This document shows, piece by piece, positions 23,091 to 31,274 of a stretch of 64,000 nt of DNA. A program made the position numbers and the translations under genes. The stretch covers positions 1 through 64,000 of the forward strand of contig DCIK01000013.1 in assembly GCA_002315975.1 (NCBI GenBank), written 5' to 3'. Under the pieces are notes generated by a model. That model ran no database searches. It was not told the origin of the DNA and saw only the letters and a program-made list of their open reading frames with translations. The DNA comes from Clostridiales bacterium UBA1728. GTDB lineage: Bacteria; Bacillota; Clostridia; Oscillospirales; Oscillospiraceae. Numbering within the stretch: the first letter of the stretch is position 1; every line of letters begins with the position of its first letter.

Positions 23091-25407
23091 GCGAACCGCG
23101 GCAGCCCTTGCGCTGCTCCTGACGCTGCTCTGCGGCTGCGGAAAGAAAGCCGTGGCAACGGCGGAGGAGCCTTCGTTCACGGAGGATTCCTCCGCTCCGG
23201 CTCCCGCTGCCGAGGGTCCTGTGATCAGCGAGGTCATGAGCCGCAACCACAGCATTCCGATCGAGGGTCTTCTCCCGGACTGGGTGGAGCTCTATAACCC
23301 CTATGAGAAACCGATTTCTCTGGGCGGTCTCTCTCTGGGGAAAAGTGAGGACGGCGCAAAGGCCGCGGCTCTGCCCGCCGTGACCATGGAGGCGGGCGCG
23401 TATCTCCTGCTGACGGAGCAGGAGCTGGACTTCCGGCTCAGCAAGGACGGCGACAGCCTCTATCTCTTCGACAGCAACGGCAATACGCTGGACAGCATGT
23501 CGATTCCTGCGCTGCAGGGCAACGAGAGCTTTACCCGCGAGAGCGGCATTGTGGGCTATCCCAGTCCCGGCAAGGCCAACATCCCCGAGAATGCCGGGGG
23601 CAGCCCGGTACCCTGCGGCCTCATCCTCAGCGAGGTGTGCACGGCCAACGCCGGGGGCTTCAGCTGGAATTTGTACGATACCAGCGACTGGGTGGAAGTG
23701 CGCAATATCAGCGCCGAGCCCATCACCCTCTCGGACTACTACCTCTCCGACGACAATGATGAGCTGAAGCTCTACCGGCTGCCCAACGAGGTTCTGCAGC
23801 CGGGAGCCTGCCGCCTGATCATCCTCACGGAGGGCAAGGTGCCCTTCTCCCTCAATGCCGGGGGCGAGGTGCTCTATCTCTGTGACGAACAGGGGCTTAT
23901 CCGGGATGTGCTGGATATTCCCCTGATCCCTGCCAACTGCAGCATGGGACGGGAGGACGGCACGGTGCTCTACTATGCCACGCCCACCCCCGGCAGCCCC
24001 AACAGCGGCGGCTACGAGACCATGTGCGGTCAGCCCGTCATCTCCGTGGCCTCCGGCTGGTACGACAGCCCCTTCACCGTGACCCTCTCCGGCGAGGGCG
24101 AAATCTACTACACCACCAACGGCACTCTGCCCGACCGCAGCGCCAAGCTCTATCAGGGCGAAGAGATTCCGGTGGAGCAAAGTATGTCCCTGCGCGCCCG
24201 CTGCTTTGACGGCGATCGGATTCCCGGAAAGACCGTAACGGCCAACTACTTTTTCAATACCCTTCCCCTGACGCTGGACATCGTGAAAATCAGCATGGAT
24301 CAGCGGGAGGCCACAGCAGTGCTCACCAAGGGCAGCGTGGCCAAGACCTCCGCCTCCATCGCCCTCTATGTGGACGGGGTGGAGCAGTTCTCCGAGCCCT
24401 GCGGCATCAGCGTACAGGGCAGCGGCAGCCGCATCTATGAGAAGCTCAGCTACCAGATCGACTTCCGCAGCCGTTACGGAGATACGGCGCTCCGCTATAA
24501 GCTTTTTGACAAGCTGGAGCAGGAGGAGTTCACCACCATCGCCCTGCGCAGCGGCTCTCAGGATCAGTGCGCCGCCTGTATGCGCGATGAAATCATCAGC
24601 GACATCTTTTTCGATTGCTCCGATAACCTGCTCACCTTCTGCTACCGCCCGGTGAGCCTGTATGTCAACGAGGATTACAAGGGTGTTTATTACATCCGCG
24701 AGCGCTGCAAGGCGGCCACCATCGCCTATCGCTACGGCGTCAGCAAGGACACGGCCTATATTGAGCGCAATGTGGCCTCGCCGAACATCGGCGTGAGCTA
24801 CGGCGCAGAGCTTGCGGAGTTGCAGCGCTATATCCGCGGCCACGACCTGAGCAAGAGCGAGTGCTACGAGTATGTCCGCCGGCGGCTGAATATCGAAAGC
24901 CTCATCGACTTCTACATAGCGCTCATGTGGAGCAATAACTTTGACTTCAACAATATCCGCTTCTTCCGCTGCGACGCGGACAACGGCCGCTGGCAGCTGA
25001 TCCTCTACGACAGCGATGTGGCCTTCTATAAGAGCAACGCCGGCTGGGTGCGCACGGTGTACCGGCTGTATCTGGCCATGCTCCAGAGCTTCATGCGCAA
25101 TGCCGAGTTCAAGGAGCAGTTTACCCTGCGTATGGGCGAGCTGTTCCGTACCGCGCTGGATGAGCAGACCGTGATCGAGCGCGTCCGGGCGCTGGAGAGC
25201 ATCATCGACAACGATATGCACTACAACTGCGCCCTCTATCCGGGGGTAATCAGCTACGAGAAATGGAAGCGCTCTGTCAACGAGCTCTGCTCTCGGGAGG
25301 GCAGCGGCATCGAAGGCAACAATTATAATGTGGCCATGCAGTTTATCTCCTGCACGCCCCTGAGTGATGAGCTGATCCAGAGAGCCTTCGGCGAACCGGA
25401 AGAATAA
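23083..25407 (+). CDS. CotH-kinase lipoprotein with two lamin-tail domains
   Basis: A lipobox (LTLLCGCGKKA) precedes two lamin-tail (LTD) domains (about 45-150, EVMSRNHSIPIEG...DWVELYNP; about 180-290, SEVCTANAGGF...DWVEVRN). A short beta module with YYTTNGTLPD typical of chitobiase/HEX C-terminal domains follows. From about residue 440 there is a CotH kinase domain: ISVQGSGSRIYEKLSYQIDF, then NNFDFNNIRFFR and the metal-binding DSD in LILYDSDVAFY. CotH proteins phosphorylate Ser residues of spore-coat proteins in Bacillus. Secreted LTD-CotH proteins are common in Clostridia with unknown targets. It ends the surface operon. Confidence 0.85.
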   Translation: MSKRTAAALALLLTLLCGCGKKAVATAEEPSFTEDSSAPAPAAEGPVISEVMSRNHSIPIEGLLPDWVELYNPYEKPISLGGLSLGKSEDGAKAAALPAVTMEAGAYLLLTEQELDFRLSKDGDSLYLFDSNGNTLDSMSIPALQGNESFTRESGIVGYPSPGKANIPENAGGSPVPCGLILSEVCTANAGGFSWNLYDTSDWVEVRNISAEPITLSDYYLSDDNDELKLYRLPNEVLQPGACRLIILTEGKVPFSLNAGGEVLYLCDEQGLIRDVLDIPLIPANCSMGREDGTVLYYATPTPGSPNSGGYETMCGQPVISVASGWYDSPFTVTLSGEGEIYYTTNGTLPDRSAKLYQGEEIPVEQSMSLRARCFDGDRIPGKTVTANYFFNTLPLTLDIVKISMDQREATAVLTKGSVAKTSASIALYVDGVEQFSEPCGISVQGSGSRIYEKLSYQIDFRSRYGDTALRYKLFDKLEQEEFTTIALRSGSQDQCAACMRDEIISDIFFDCSDNLLTFCYRPVSLYVNEDYKGVYYIRERCKAATIAYRYGVSKDTAYIERNVASPNIGVSYGAELAELQRYIRGHDLSKSECYEYVRRRLNIESLIDFYIALMWSNNFDFNNIRFFRCDADNGRWQLILYDSDVAFYKSNAGWVRTVYRLYLAMLQSFMRNAEFKEQFTLRMGELFRTALDEQTVIERVRALESIIDNDMHYNCALYPGVISYEKWKRSVNELCSREGSGIEGNNYNVAMQFISCTPLSDELIQRAFGEPEE

Positions 25408-25420
25408 CTGTACCGCCCCC

Positions 25421-25449
25421 TTGCAAGGAGCGGACACAAGGAATATAAT
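25421..25449 (+). promoter_or_regulatory. cysS promoter
   Basis: TTGCAA (25421-25426), 17-base spacer, TATAAT (25444-25449). No T-box lies in the short 35-base leader. Confidence 0.7.
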
Positions 25450-25484
25450 AGTGCAAAAATCAGCAGAATACGGAGGAATCCCCC

Positions 25485-26927
25485 ATGCAGGTATATAACT
25501 CTCTCTCTCGCCGCAAAAGCGAGTTCAGGACCGTGGAGCCCAACAAGGTGCGTATGTACTCTTGCGGTATCACCGTCTCCAGCGACGCCCATATCGGCCA
25601 CGCCAAGCAGGCGCTGCAGTTCGATGTGATCCGCCGCTATCTGGAGTATAAGGGCTACGATGTGACCTATGTCCGCAACTGGACCGATGTGGACGACAAG
25701 ATCATCAACGCGGCCAATGCCAATAACGTGAAGCCTCTGGACTGGGCCCAGACCTATATCGACCGCATCAGCGAGGATATGAACGCTCTGGGCATCCGCC
25801 CGGCCAATGTGGAGCCCCGCGCCAGCGAGACCATCCCCGAAATCATCGAGTTTGTCCAGGCCCTCATCGACAACGGCCATGCCTACCATAACGAGGAGAC
25901 CGGCGATGTGCTCTACGACATCGCCAGATTCCGGGACTACGGTATGCTCTCCGGCATTGTGGCCGAGCAGAGCATGGGGAACTACCGCGTGGGCAAAAAC
26001 GGCGAGATGACCTCCGGCAAGGAGGAGGATCACCAGAACGACTTCGTGCTCTGGAAGAGCGCCAAGCCCGGTGAAATCTCCTGGCCCTCCCCCTGGGGCG
26101 AAGGCCGTCCCGGCTGGCACATCGAGTGCTCCGCCATGAGCTACAAGTATCTGGGCAAGACCTTAGACATCCACGGCGGCGGCCTTGACCTGAAGTTTCC
26201 CCACCACGAAAACGAGATCGCCCAGAGCGAGGGTCGCTTCGGCGAGCCTCTGGCCCACTACTGGATGCACTGCGGTCTGGTAAAGGTCAACGGCGTGAAG
26301 ATGAGCAAGTCTCTGGGCAACGGCCTCTCCATCCGTCAGGCGCTGGAGCAGTACCACCCCGAGGTTATCAAGTGGGTCATCCTCTCGAGCAACTACCGCT
26401 CCGACATGAACCTCACCGACGGCATCTTCGAGCAGGCCGAGAAGCATCTGGACGGCTTTAACCGTACCCTCCTGCAGCTCAAAGCCATCGATGCCAATCT
26501 GGATCAGACCCCCGGCGACTTCGCTAAGGAGATTCGCAAGAACTTCGAGGAGGCCATGGACGACGACTTCAACACCGCCAAGGTGCTCTCCAACTTCTTC
26601 GAGATCGCAGGGCGCATCAATGCCGCTCTGCCCAGCCCCAAAAAGCAGCAGCAGCTCTGCGGCGTGTACGCTGCCATCCGGCAGTGCTACGGCTGCCTTG
26701 CCCTCTTCGAGACCGACCATCAGGCGTTTATTGACGCCCTGCAGAAGAAGTATTACGAGCTGCGTAAGATTGATAAGGCTGCCGTGGAGGCTCTCATCGC
26801 CGAGCGTCTGCAGTACCGCATGGAAAAGAACTGGGAGGAGGCCGACAAGCTCAAGCAGCGGCTGCTGGACATGGGCATCGTCCTCAAGGACACCAAGGAC
26901 AATACGGAGTATTCCATCGCGATCTGA
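25485..26927 (+). CDS. cysS: Cysteinyl-tRNA synthetase
   Basis: A class I synthetase that charges tRNA-Cys. The Zn-ligand cysteine in MYSCGITV, the HIGH-like AHIGHAKQ, the WHIECSAMS and HHENEIAQSEG zinc/active-site blocks and the KMSKSLGN loop are all present. The DALR anticodon-binding region follows, and 480 residues is the usual length. It is transcribed alone from its own promoter after AGGAGG-type RBS (CGGAGGAATCC). Confidence 0.97.
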   Translation: MQVYNSLSRRKSEFRTVEPNKVRMYSCGITVSSDAHIGHAKQALQFDVIRRYLEYKGYDVTYVRNWTDVDDKIINAANANNVKPLDWAQTYIDRISEDMNALGIRPANVEPRASETIPEIIEFVQALIDNGHAYHNEETGDVLYDIARFRDYGMLSGIVAEQSMGNYRVGKNGEMTSGKEEDHQNDFVLWKSAKPGEISWPSPWGEGRPGWHIECSAMSYKYLGKTLDIHGGGLDLKFPHHENEIAQSEGRFGEPLAHYWMHCGLVKVNGVKMSKSLGNGLSIRQALEQYHPEVIKWVILSSNYRSDMNLTDGIFEQAEKHLDGFNRTLLQLKAIDANLDQTPGDFAKEIRKNFEEAMDDDFNTAKVLSNFFEIAGRINAALPSPKKQQQLCGVYAAIRQCYGCLALFETDHQAFIDALQKKYYELRKIDKAAVEALIAERLQYRMEKNWEEADKLKQRLLDMGIVLKDTKDNTEYSIAI

Positions 26928-26947
26928 GAAATGTTACGGAACCGCTC

Positions 26948-27002
26948 TTGGCTCCCCCTTTGGGGGAGCTGGCACGGCGAAGCCGTGACTGAGAGGGTTT
27001 TC
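26948..27002 (+). repeat. GGCTCCC hairpin repeat, copy 2 (short)
   Basis: GGCTCCCCC-ttt-GGGGGAGC then GGCACGGC-gaa-GCCGTG followed by ACTGAGAGGG. Only the first two stems of the family are present; it lies downstream of cysS. Confidence 0.75.
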
Positions 27003-27096
27003 CGGCGTACTGCAAAGCTCCCTTGAAAATGATTTGATTTTTTTGCGAGGCCGTGATAATTCATCCGGGCGGCACTTTTCCAATCACCCGCATCTG

Positions 27097-27138
27097 ATAA
27101 AGCATCCCCCTTCCCGAATGGGAAGGGGGATGCTTTAT
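27097..27138 (-). terminator. Bidirectional terminator between cysS and the PBP gene
   Basis: ATAAAGCATCCCCCTTCC pairs with GGAAGGGGGATGCTTTAT around a short loop, 3 bases past the PBP stop codon. Its AT-rich outer arms give a T-tract on either strand. Confidence 0.75.
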
Positions 27139-27141
27139 GTG

Positions 27142-29295
27142 TTACCAGCCCAGCCCGAAATCAAGAGTAAAATCCGGGATAACGCTTTCGGTGCCGGGGT
27201 TATCCCCCGGGAAGACGGAGGTTTCGGGAAGGAGCGTCTCCTCTTCGGGGGTGGCCACGGCCAGATCACCGAAGATGTTGGTGGGTACGCCCCAGTAGGT
27301 GGGATCGGTGAAGTATTTTACCGGCAGACTGCTGTGGATGGGCTGCATGATGCGCTTCCAGATCTGGGCGGCGGGGTTGCCGCTGTAGTACATATAGGAG
27401 GGCATATCGTAGCCTGTCCACACGGCGCAGACATAGTAGGGGGTAAAGCCGCAGAACCAGCGGTCATACTCATCGGAGGTGGTGCCGGTCTTGCCCGCGG
27501 CCACCTGTGCGCCCAGTTGAGCCTCCACGCCGGTGCCGCCGGTCATAACGCCCTGCAGCATATTGGTGATGTGGCGGGCGGTGTTGGCCTTGAAGACCTG
27601 CGAGGTCTCGTTGGCGCGGTTGTCCAGCACGATGTTGCCGTTTTCATCCGTGACCATGTAGTAGGTGCGGCCCCTGGTCATTACGCCGTCGTTGTCCAGC
27701 GAGGTGTAGGCCTGAGCCATCTCCCGGACGGTAACGCCGTTGGTGAACTGACCCAGAGCGAGGGGAGCATAGTCGCAGTCGGCGGTGACCAGATTGAAGC
27801 CCATGCGGTCGGTGAGATATTCGAAGGCAACGGCGGGGGTGAGCTTGTCCATGACCTGCGCGGCCACGGTGTTCAGCGAGGAGATCAGACCCTGCCGGAT
27901 GGTGATCACGCCGCTGTAGCCGCCGCCGTAGTTGCGGGGATACCAGCTTGTGCCGGAGAGGGTGATGTTGGCGGTGTCGTTGACCAGCGTATCCTGGGTG
28001 ATGAGACCCAGATCAAAGGCGGGCCCGTAGACGGCCAGCGGCTTGATAGCGCTGCCGGCGGGACGGTGGGCGTCGGTGGCGCGGTTCCAGCCGAAGCTCT
28101 CGTCCTTCATGCCGGTGCCGCCGGAGAGAGCCAGAATGTTGCCGCTGTAGGGGTCCATGAGCACCACGGCGGACTGGAGCTGCTTGGCGGTCTCCCGGTA
28201 GGGCTTGGGCAGGTTGGCCACATCCTGCAGTACGCTGTCTACGATGGCCTGATAATCCTCGTTCATGCAGCAGTAGATTTTGTAGCCGCCGTGGTAGAGC
28301 AGGTGCTGGGCGGCCTCCATGCTCAGACCCTTTTTCTCCACAAGGTCATTGAGCACATCATCGATGACGACCTCCACATAGTAGGAGTAAATCTCCTGCT
28401 TGTAGTTGTCGTTCTCACTGCGGACAAAGTGAGGCTCCTCAGCGGAAGCGGCCTTGTATTCGGCATAGCTGATATAGCCCTGATCATACATTTCATAGAG
28501 GATATCCAGCCGCCGGGTGCGGTTGTTCTCGGAAGAAATAAAGGGGTCGTAGCGGGAGGGATTGTTGGTGATGGCGATGATGCTGGCGCACTCGCAGAGA
28601 TCCAGCTGGGACACATCCTTGCCGAAGTAGGTCTTGGCGGCCATGCTGATGCCGTAGGAGCCCTCGCCGAAGTAGACCACATTCAGATACCACATGATGA
28701 TCTCTTCCTTGGTGTAGGTCTTTTCCAGATCCATGGCCTGAAAGATCTCCACCAGCTTGCGCTGCACGGTCACATCATCGTTTTCCGTGACGTTTTTGAT
28801 GAGCTGCTGGGTGATGGTGGAGCCGCCGAAGTCGTTCTTCATGCCGATGAACATATTCACAAAAGCACCGGCGGTGCGGTACCAGTCCACGCCCTTGTGG
28901 TCGTAGAAGCGCTTGTCCTCAATGGCCACGGCGGCGTGCTCCATGTTCAGGGGAATGTCCTCGTATTCCACCCAGATGCGATCCTCGTTGCTGTCCAGCA
29001 CGGCCAGAGAGCGCAGGGGCGTCACATTGCCCTGCTCATCCAGCTCGGAGGTGTAGATGACCGAGGAAAGGGAGATCATATAGTCCTCCAGCGTAATGTT
29101 CAGCTCCGTGGAGAGACAGGTTTTGACATAGTAAGCAAAAATGCAGGCGAAGATCATGCCCGTGCACAGAAAGATCAGCAGCAGCGTGATGGTAACGCGC
29201 AGCACAGCCGTGATGGTGCCGCCCACGGTGTTAAAGGCCACATCCGTGATCTCGTGGGCCGTCTGCCGGGAAAACTTCCGAAATGGTTTGTTCAT
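27142..29295 (-). CDS. Class A penicillin-binding protein (transglycosylase/transpeptidase)
   Basis: A cytoplasmic start and one transmembrane helix are followed by a GT51 glycosyltransferase domain with the catalytic Glu in AAVAIEDKRFYDHKGVD and GGSTITQQLIKN. The transpeptidase domain has the active-site SxxK in AGSAIKPLAVY, SxN in SSLNTVA and KTGTT in AAGKTGTTSDEYDRWFCGF. It polymerises and crosslinks peptidoglycan on the outer face of the membrane. The ATG at 29295 follows GGAGG; a longer frame to 29334 adds a poor N-terminus. About 717 residues is typical. It has its own promoter and terminator. Confidence 0.94.
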   Translation of the reverse strand: MNKPFRKFSRQTAHEITDVAFNTVGGTITAVLRVTITLLLIFLCTGMIFACIFAYYVKTCLSTELNITLEDYMISLSSVIYTSELDEQGNVTPLRSLAVLDSNEDRIWVEYEDIPLNMEHAAVAIEDKRFYDHKGVDWYRTAGAFVNMFIGMKNDFGGSTITQQLIKNVTENDDVTVQRKLVEIFQAMDLEKTYTKEEIIMWYLNVVYFGEGSYGISMAAKTYFGKDVSQLDLCECASIIAITNNPSRYDPFISSENNRTRRLDILYEMYDQGYISYAEYKAASAEEPHFVRSENDNYKQEIYSYYVEVVIDDVLNDLVEKKGLSMEAAQHLLYHGGYKIYCCMNEDYQAIVDSVLQDVANLPKPYRETAKQLQSAVVLMDPYSGNILALSGGTGMKDESFGWNRATDAHRPAGSAIKPLAVYGPAFDLGLITQDTLVNDTANITLSGTSWYPRNYGGGYSGVITIRQGLISSLNTVAAQVMDKLTPAVAFEYLTDRMGFNLVTADCDYAPLALGQFTNGVTVREMAQAYTSLDNDGVMTRGRTYYMVTDENGNIVLDNRANETSQVFKANTARHITNMLQGVMTGGTGVEAQLGAQVAAGKTGTTSDEYDRWFCGFTPYYVCAVWTGYDMPSYMYYSGNPAAQIWKRIMQPIHSSLPVKYFTDPTYWGVPTNIFGDLAVATPEEETLLPETSVFPGDNPGTESVIPDFTLDFGLGW

Positions 29296-29342
29296 GGAAT
29301 CCTCCGATTTCGAGAGAAGGGTGATGGGAATCAATGCATTCT

Positions 29343-29372
29343 ATTATAACACAGTCTCGGCATATAGTGTAA
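29343..29372 (-). promoter_or_regulatory. PBP gene promoter
   Basis: Minus-strand TTACAC (29367-29372), 18-base spacer, TATAAT (29343-29348), 47 bases before the ATG. Confidence 0.6.
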
Positions 29373-29427
29373 CCAAATTTGAAATTTTTTCTCGGCTTAG
29401 AAAAAGACGGGAATCGTCAGGAAAGGC

Positions 29428-29456
29428 TTGCTTTTCAAAATGAAAGAGGCTATAAT
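29428..29456 (+). promoter_or_regulatory. Promoter of the DUF1292 gene
   Basis: TTGCTT (29428-29433), 17-base spacer, TATAAT (29451-29456), 34 bases before the ATG; divergent from the PBP promoter. Confidence 0.65.
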
Positions 29457-29490
29457 ACACACAAGAACAGAAGAAAGGTTTTTGTGAAAT

Positions 29491-29787
29491 ATGAGCGAAC
29501 AGTTCGGCGCCGATTACATTTCCCTCACCGATGAAGAGGGCAACGAGTTCGAGCTTGAGATTCTGGATGTTGTCAACTATGAGGGCGAGAGCTACACCGT
29601 GTTCCTCCCCGCCGATATTGACGATATGGATCCCAATGACCCCGATTACGGCTTTGTGATCCTCAAGAATGTAGACGAAAACGGCGAAGAGCTCTATGCC
29701 TCCGTGGACGATGATGAGCTGTTGGAGCGGGTCTACGACTACTACATGGAGCTGGTGGAAAACGCCGAGGACGGAGAAGAGGAGTAA
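29491..29787 (+). CDS. DUF1292 (YrzB-like) acidic protein
   Basis: A 98-residue, strongly acidic protein. It opens with the DUF1292 pattern ISLTDEEGNEFELEILDVVNYEGESYTVFLPAD and continues YGFVILKNVDENGEELYASVDDDEL, as in Bacillus YrzB. The family is widespread in Firmicutes, usually near yrrK and yrrL genes, and has no established function. Here it is monocistronic, upstream of the 6S RNA region. Confidence 0.88.
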   Translation: MSEQFGADYISLTDEEGNEFELEILDVVNYEGESYTVFLPADIDDMDPNDPDYGFVILKNVDENGEELYASVDDDELLERVYDYYMELVENAEDGEEE

Positions 29788-29811
29788 GTTTCCGCTTCCC
29801 ATAGCCTCGCA

Positions 29812-29923
29812 GAGCGAAGTGCAGCCTTCTCGAATCATACGGCGAAGCCGCATGATTCGAAGAGCGAAGCGATTTTATATGCCTGCCGTGTTCGTGTACC
29901 TCACGTCTGGGGTTTACGCCCAT
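29812..29923 (+). repeat. Direct repeat, copy 1: partial 6S RNA 5' end plus upstream region
   Basis: 112 bases repeated at 30031-30142 with only three mismatches. The unit contains a CGAATCAT/ATGATTCG hairpin, a TTTATAT -10-like stretch, and the first 43 or so bases of the 6S RNA sequence (GCCTGCCGTGTTCGTG onward). The 3' part of 6S is absent here, so this copy is a truncated remnant. Confidence 0.85.
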
Positions 29924-29927
29924 ACGG

Positions 29928-30036
29928 CCTAGCAGAGTTCGCAGCCGCAGCTGCGAACAGAATTGAATCATTTTGTGCGAGCTTTGCCCGCACAAAAATT
30001 CCTCTCACGGAGCGAGCGTCCTTGGGCGCGGAGCAA
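29928..30036 (+). repeat. Five-stem hairpin-array repeat, copy 3 (rearranged)
   Basis: Starts CCTAGCAGAGTT, then CGCAGC-cgca-GCTGCG and TTTTGTGCG-agctttgcc-CGCACAAAA, so both stems changed compensatorily relative to the copies at 6586 and 14028. The third stem is replaced by other GC-rich sequence. It separates the two 6S-associated direct repeats. Confidence 0.7.
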
Positions 30037-30142
30037 AGTGCAGCCTTCTCGAATCATACGGCGAAGCCGCATGATTCGAAGAGCGAAGCGATTTTATATG
30101 CCTGCCGTGTTCGTGTACCCCACATCTGGGGTTTACGCCCAT
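30031..30142 (+). repeat. Direct repeat, copy 2: upstream region and 5' end of intact 6S RNA
   Basis: Second copy of the 112-base unit, offset by 219 bases from the first. Here the 6S sequence continues to its 3' end. Confidence 0.85.
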
Positions 30143-30300
30143 TTAAACCCACATTTTTATTCCGGGATGCCGGACTCTCCCTGCCGATTGCAGGCCTCCC
30201 GATGCCTTTCTGCGTCGGACGTTGGAAGCAATGACTCATGGAGGAGGCGACCCACCTGCCCTTGTGTGCAGGTTGTAATTGGGCGGCACGGCACAGGCGG
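30100..30300 (+). ncRNA. ssrS: 6S RNA
   Basis: About 200 bases form one long hairpin. The closing stem pairs GCCTG-CCGTG (30100-30109) with CACGG-ca-CAGGC (30287-30298). The 5' side carries the GTTCGTG motif seen in 6S RNAs, and the 3' side has the small ACCTGC/GCAGGT hairpin followed by TTGTAATTGGGCGGCACGGC, closely parallel to the E. coli 6S 3' side. A terminator follows. 6S RNA mimics an open promoter and sequesters the housekeeping RNA polymerase. The exact ends are estimated; a -10-like TTTATAT lies at 30093-30099. The assignment is from structure and motifs, not a covariance search. Confidence 0.75.
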
Positions 30301-30309
30301 GTATTTATG

Positions 30310-30335
30310 AAAGCCGCAGCGAAAGCTGCGGCTTT
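30310..30335 (+). terminator. Terminator of 6S RNA, shared with the convergent cyclase gene
   Basis: AAAGCCGCAGC-gaaa-GCTGCGGCTTT followed by TGTC on the plus strand and TTTCATAAATA on the minus strand. Confidence 0.75.
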
Positions 30336-30353
30336 TGTCGTGAGACGGCAGTC

Positions 30354-31106
30354 TTATTCGCACACGGCCCACACCCGGACGGGCAGGCCGGTGGCGCCCT
30401 CGATATGGGGCCAGGCGGCAAAGAGCAGAGCGCCGGCCTCAGGGACCTCCTCCAGATTGCAAAGCACCTCGATCTGGAGCTTGCCCTTTTCCAGCACGTA
30501 GCGCTCGCAGGCCAGATCGCCGGCCTTGGCAGCCTCGGCGGAGGCGTCTGTATCCAGAGCTTCGTGGCCGTTGGCGGCGGCATTGCGCTCCTCGTAGATG
30601 TACTGCAGGGCGGGGAGAGACCAGCCGGGGAAGTTCTCGCTGCCGTCCTCGGCAATGCCGGAGATGGCATTCATGTCGGGCCAGTGCCTGCTCCAGCCGG
30701 TGTAGAGAGCCACAAAAGCGCCCTCGGGGATGGGGCCGAACCTGGCCTCGTATTCCCTGATGTCCTCCACGGTGACGGCGTAGCACCGGTTCTCCTTCAC
30801 CTTCTCACTGATGTCGATCTTGCAGAGGGGGAAGACGCCGTTCTTCACATCAAAGGCATCGGACAGAGCACCGTCTTTGATGAAATGGCCGGGGAAGTCG
30901 ATGTGGGTGCCGAACTGACCGGGGAACTTAAAGGTCTGAATCAGGCACTCCAGCATGGGATTGCCCCAGTCGAAGACCGTCTTGCACAGCTCCACACTGC
31001 CCTCGGGGATGCCCGACCAGAAGGGGGAGTCGTTGTAGAGAGGATGGCTCAGATCAATCCAGCGGAGCTTCTTCAGCTCTTCCAGCTCATTCCAAAGCTT
31101 ATACAT
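30354..31106 (-). CDS. Cyclase/kynurenine formamidase-like family protein
   Basis: A metal-dependent hydrolase of the cyclase (PF04199-type) family. The metal motif appears as FGTHIDFPGHFIKDG (family HGTHxDAPxHF), with WIDLSHPLYNDSPFW at the N-terminus and AFVALYTGWSRHW in the middle. Members include kynurenine formamidase and isatin hydrolase; the substrate cannot be told from sequence. The ATG at 31106 is 9 bases after GGCAGG; upstream in-frame codons are not ATG. It is monocistronic and convergent with 6S RNA. Confidence 0.85.
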   Translation of the reverse strand: MYKLWNELEELKKLRWIDLSHPLYNDSPFWSGIPEGSVELCKTVFDWGNPMLECLIQTFKFPGQFGTHIDFPGHFIKDGALSDAFDVKNGVFPLCKIDISEKVKENRCYAVTVEDIREYEARFGPIPEGAFVALYTGWSRHWPDMNAISGIAEDGSENFPGWSLPALQYIYEERNAAANGHEALDTDASAEAAKAGDLACERYVLEKGKLQIEVLCNLEEVPEAGALLFAAWPHIEGATGLPVRVWAVCE

Positions 31107-31192
31107 AAGGGTGTACCTGCCTTTCAAATATAGTATGGGCAGAGTATACCATAAGCGGCGTACATTTGTCTACGAATTCTTTTCGCTTTTTC

Positions 31193-31271
31193 ATGAGTCA
31201 CGGGGACAGGTTCCTTGACTCATTCAAGAGGAGGCAGGCAGTGAGTCAGGGAACCTGTCCCCATGACTCAT
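31193..31271. repeat. REP-like palindrome with GGGGACAGGTTCC core, copy 1
   Basis: Inverted repeat whose arms read ATGAGTCACGGGGACAGG and its complement CCTGTCCCCATGACTCAT, with internal TGACTCA/TGAGTCA. It lies between the promoter region of the cyclase gene and the end of cca, and its right arm is followed by TTTTTT. Confidence 0.8.
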
Positions 31272-31274
31272 TTT

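Noticed and set aside
22990..25437. Very long minus-strand open frame over the CotH gene
   Set aside because: Antisense shadow; the plus-strand frame has a lipobox, LTD and CotH motifs.
27034..29349. Very long plus-strand open frame of 771 codons
   Set aside because: It is the antisense shadow of the PBP gene, caused by high GC at third positions; its translation is Gly/Val/His-rich without motifs.
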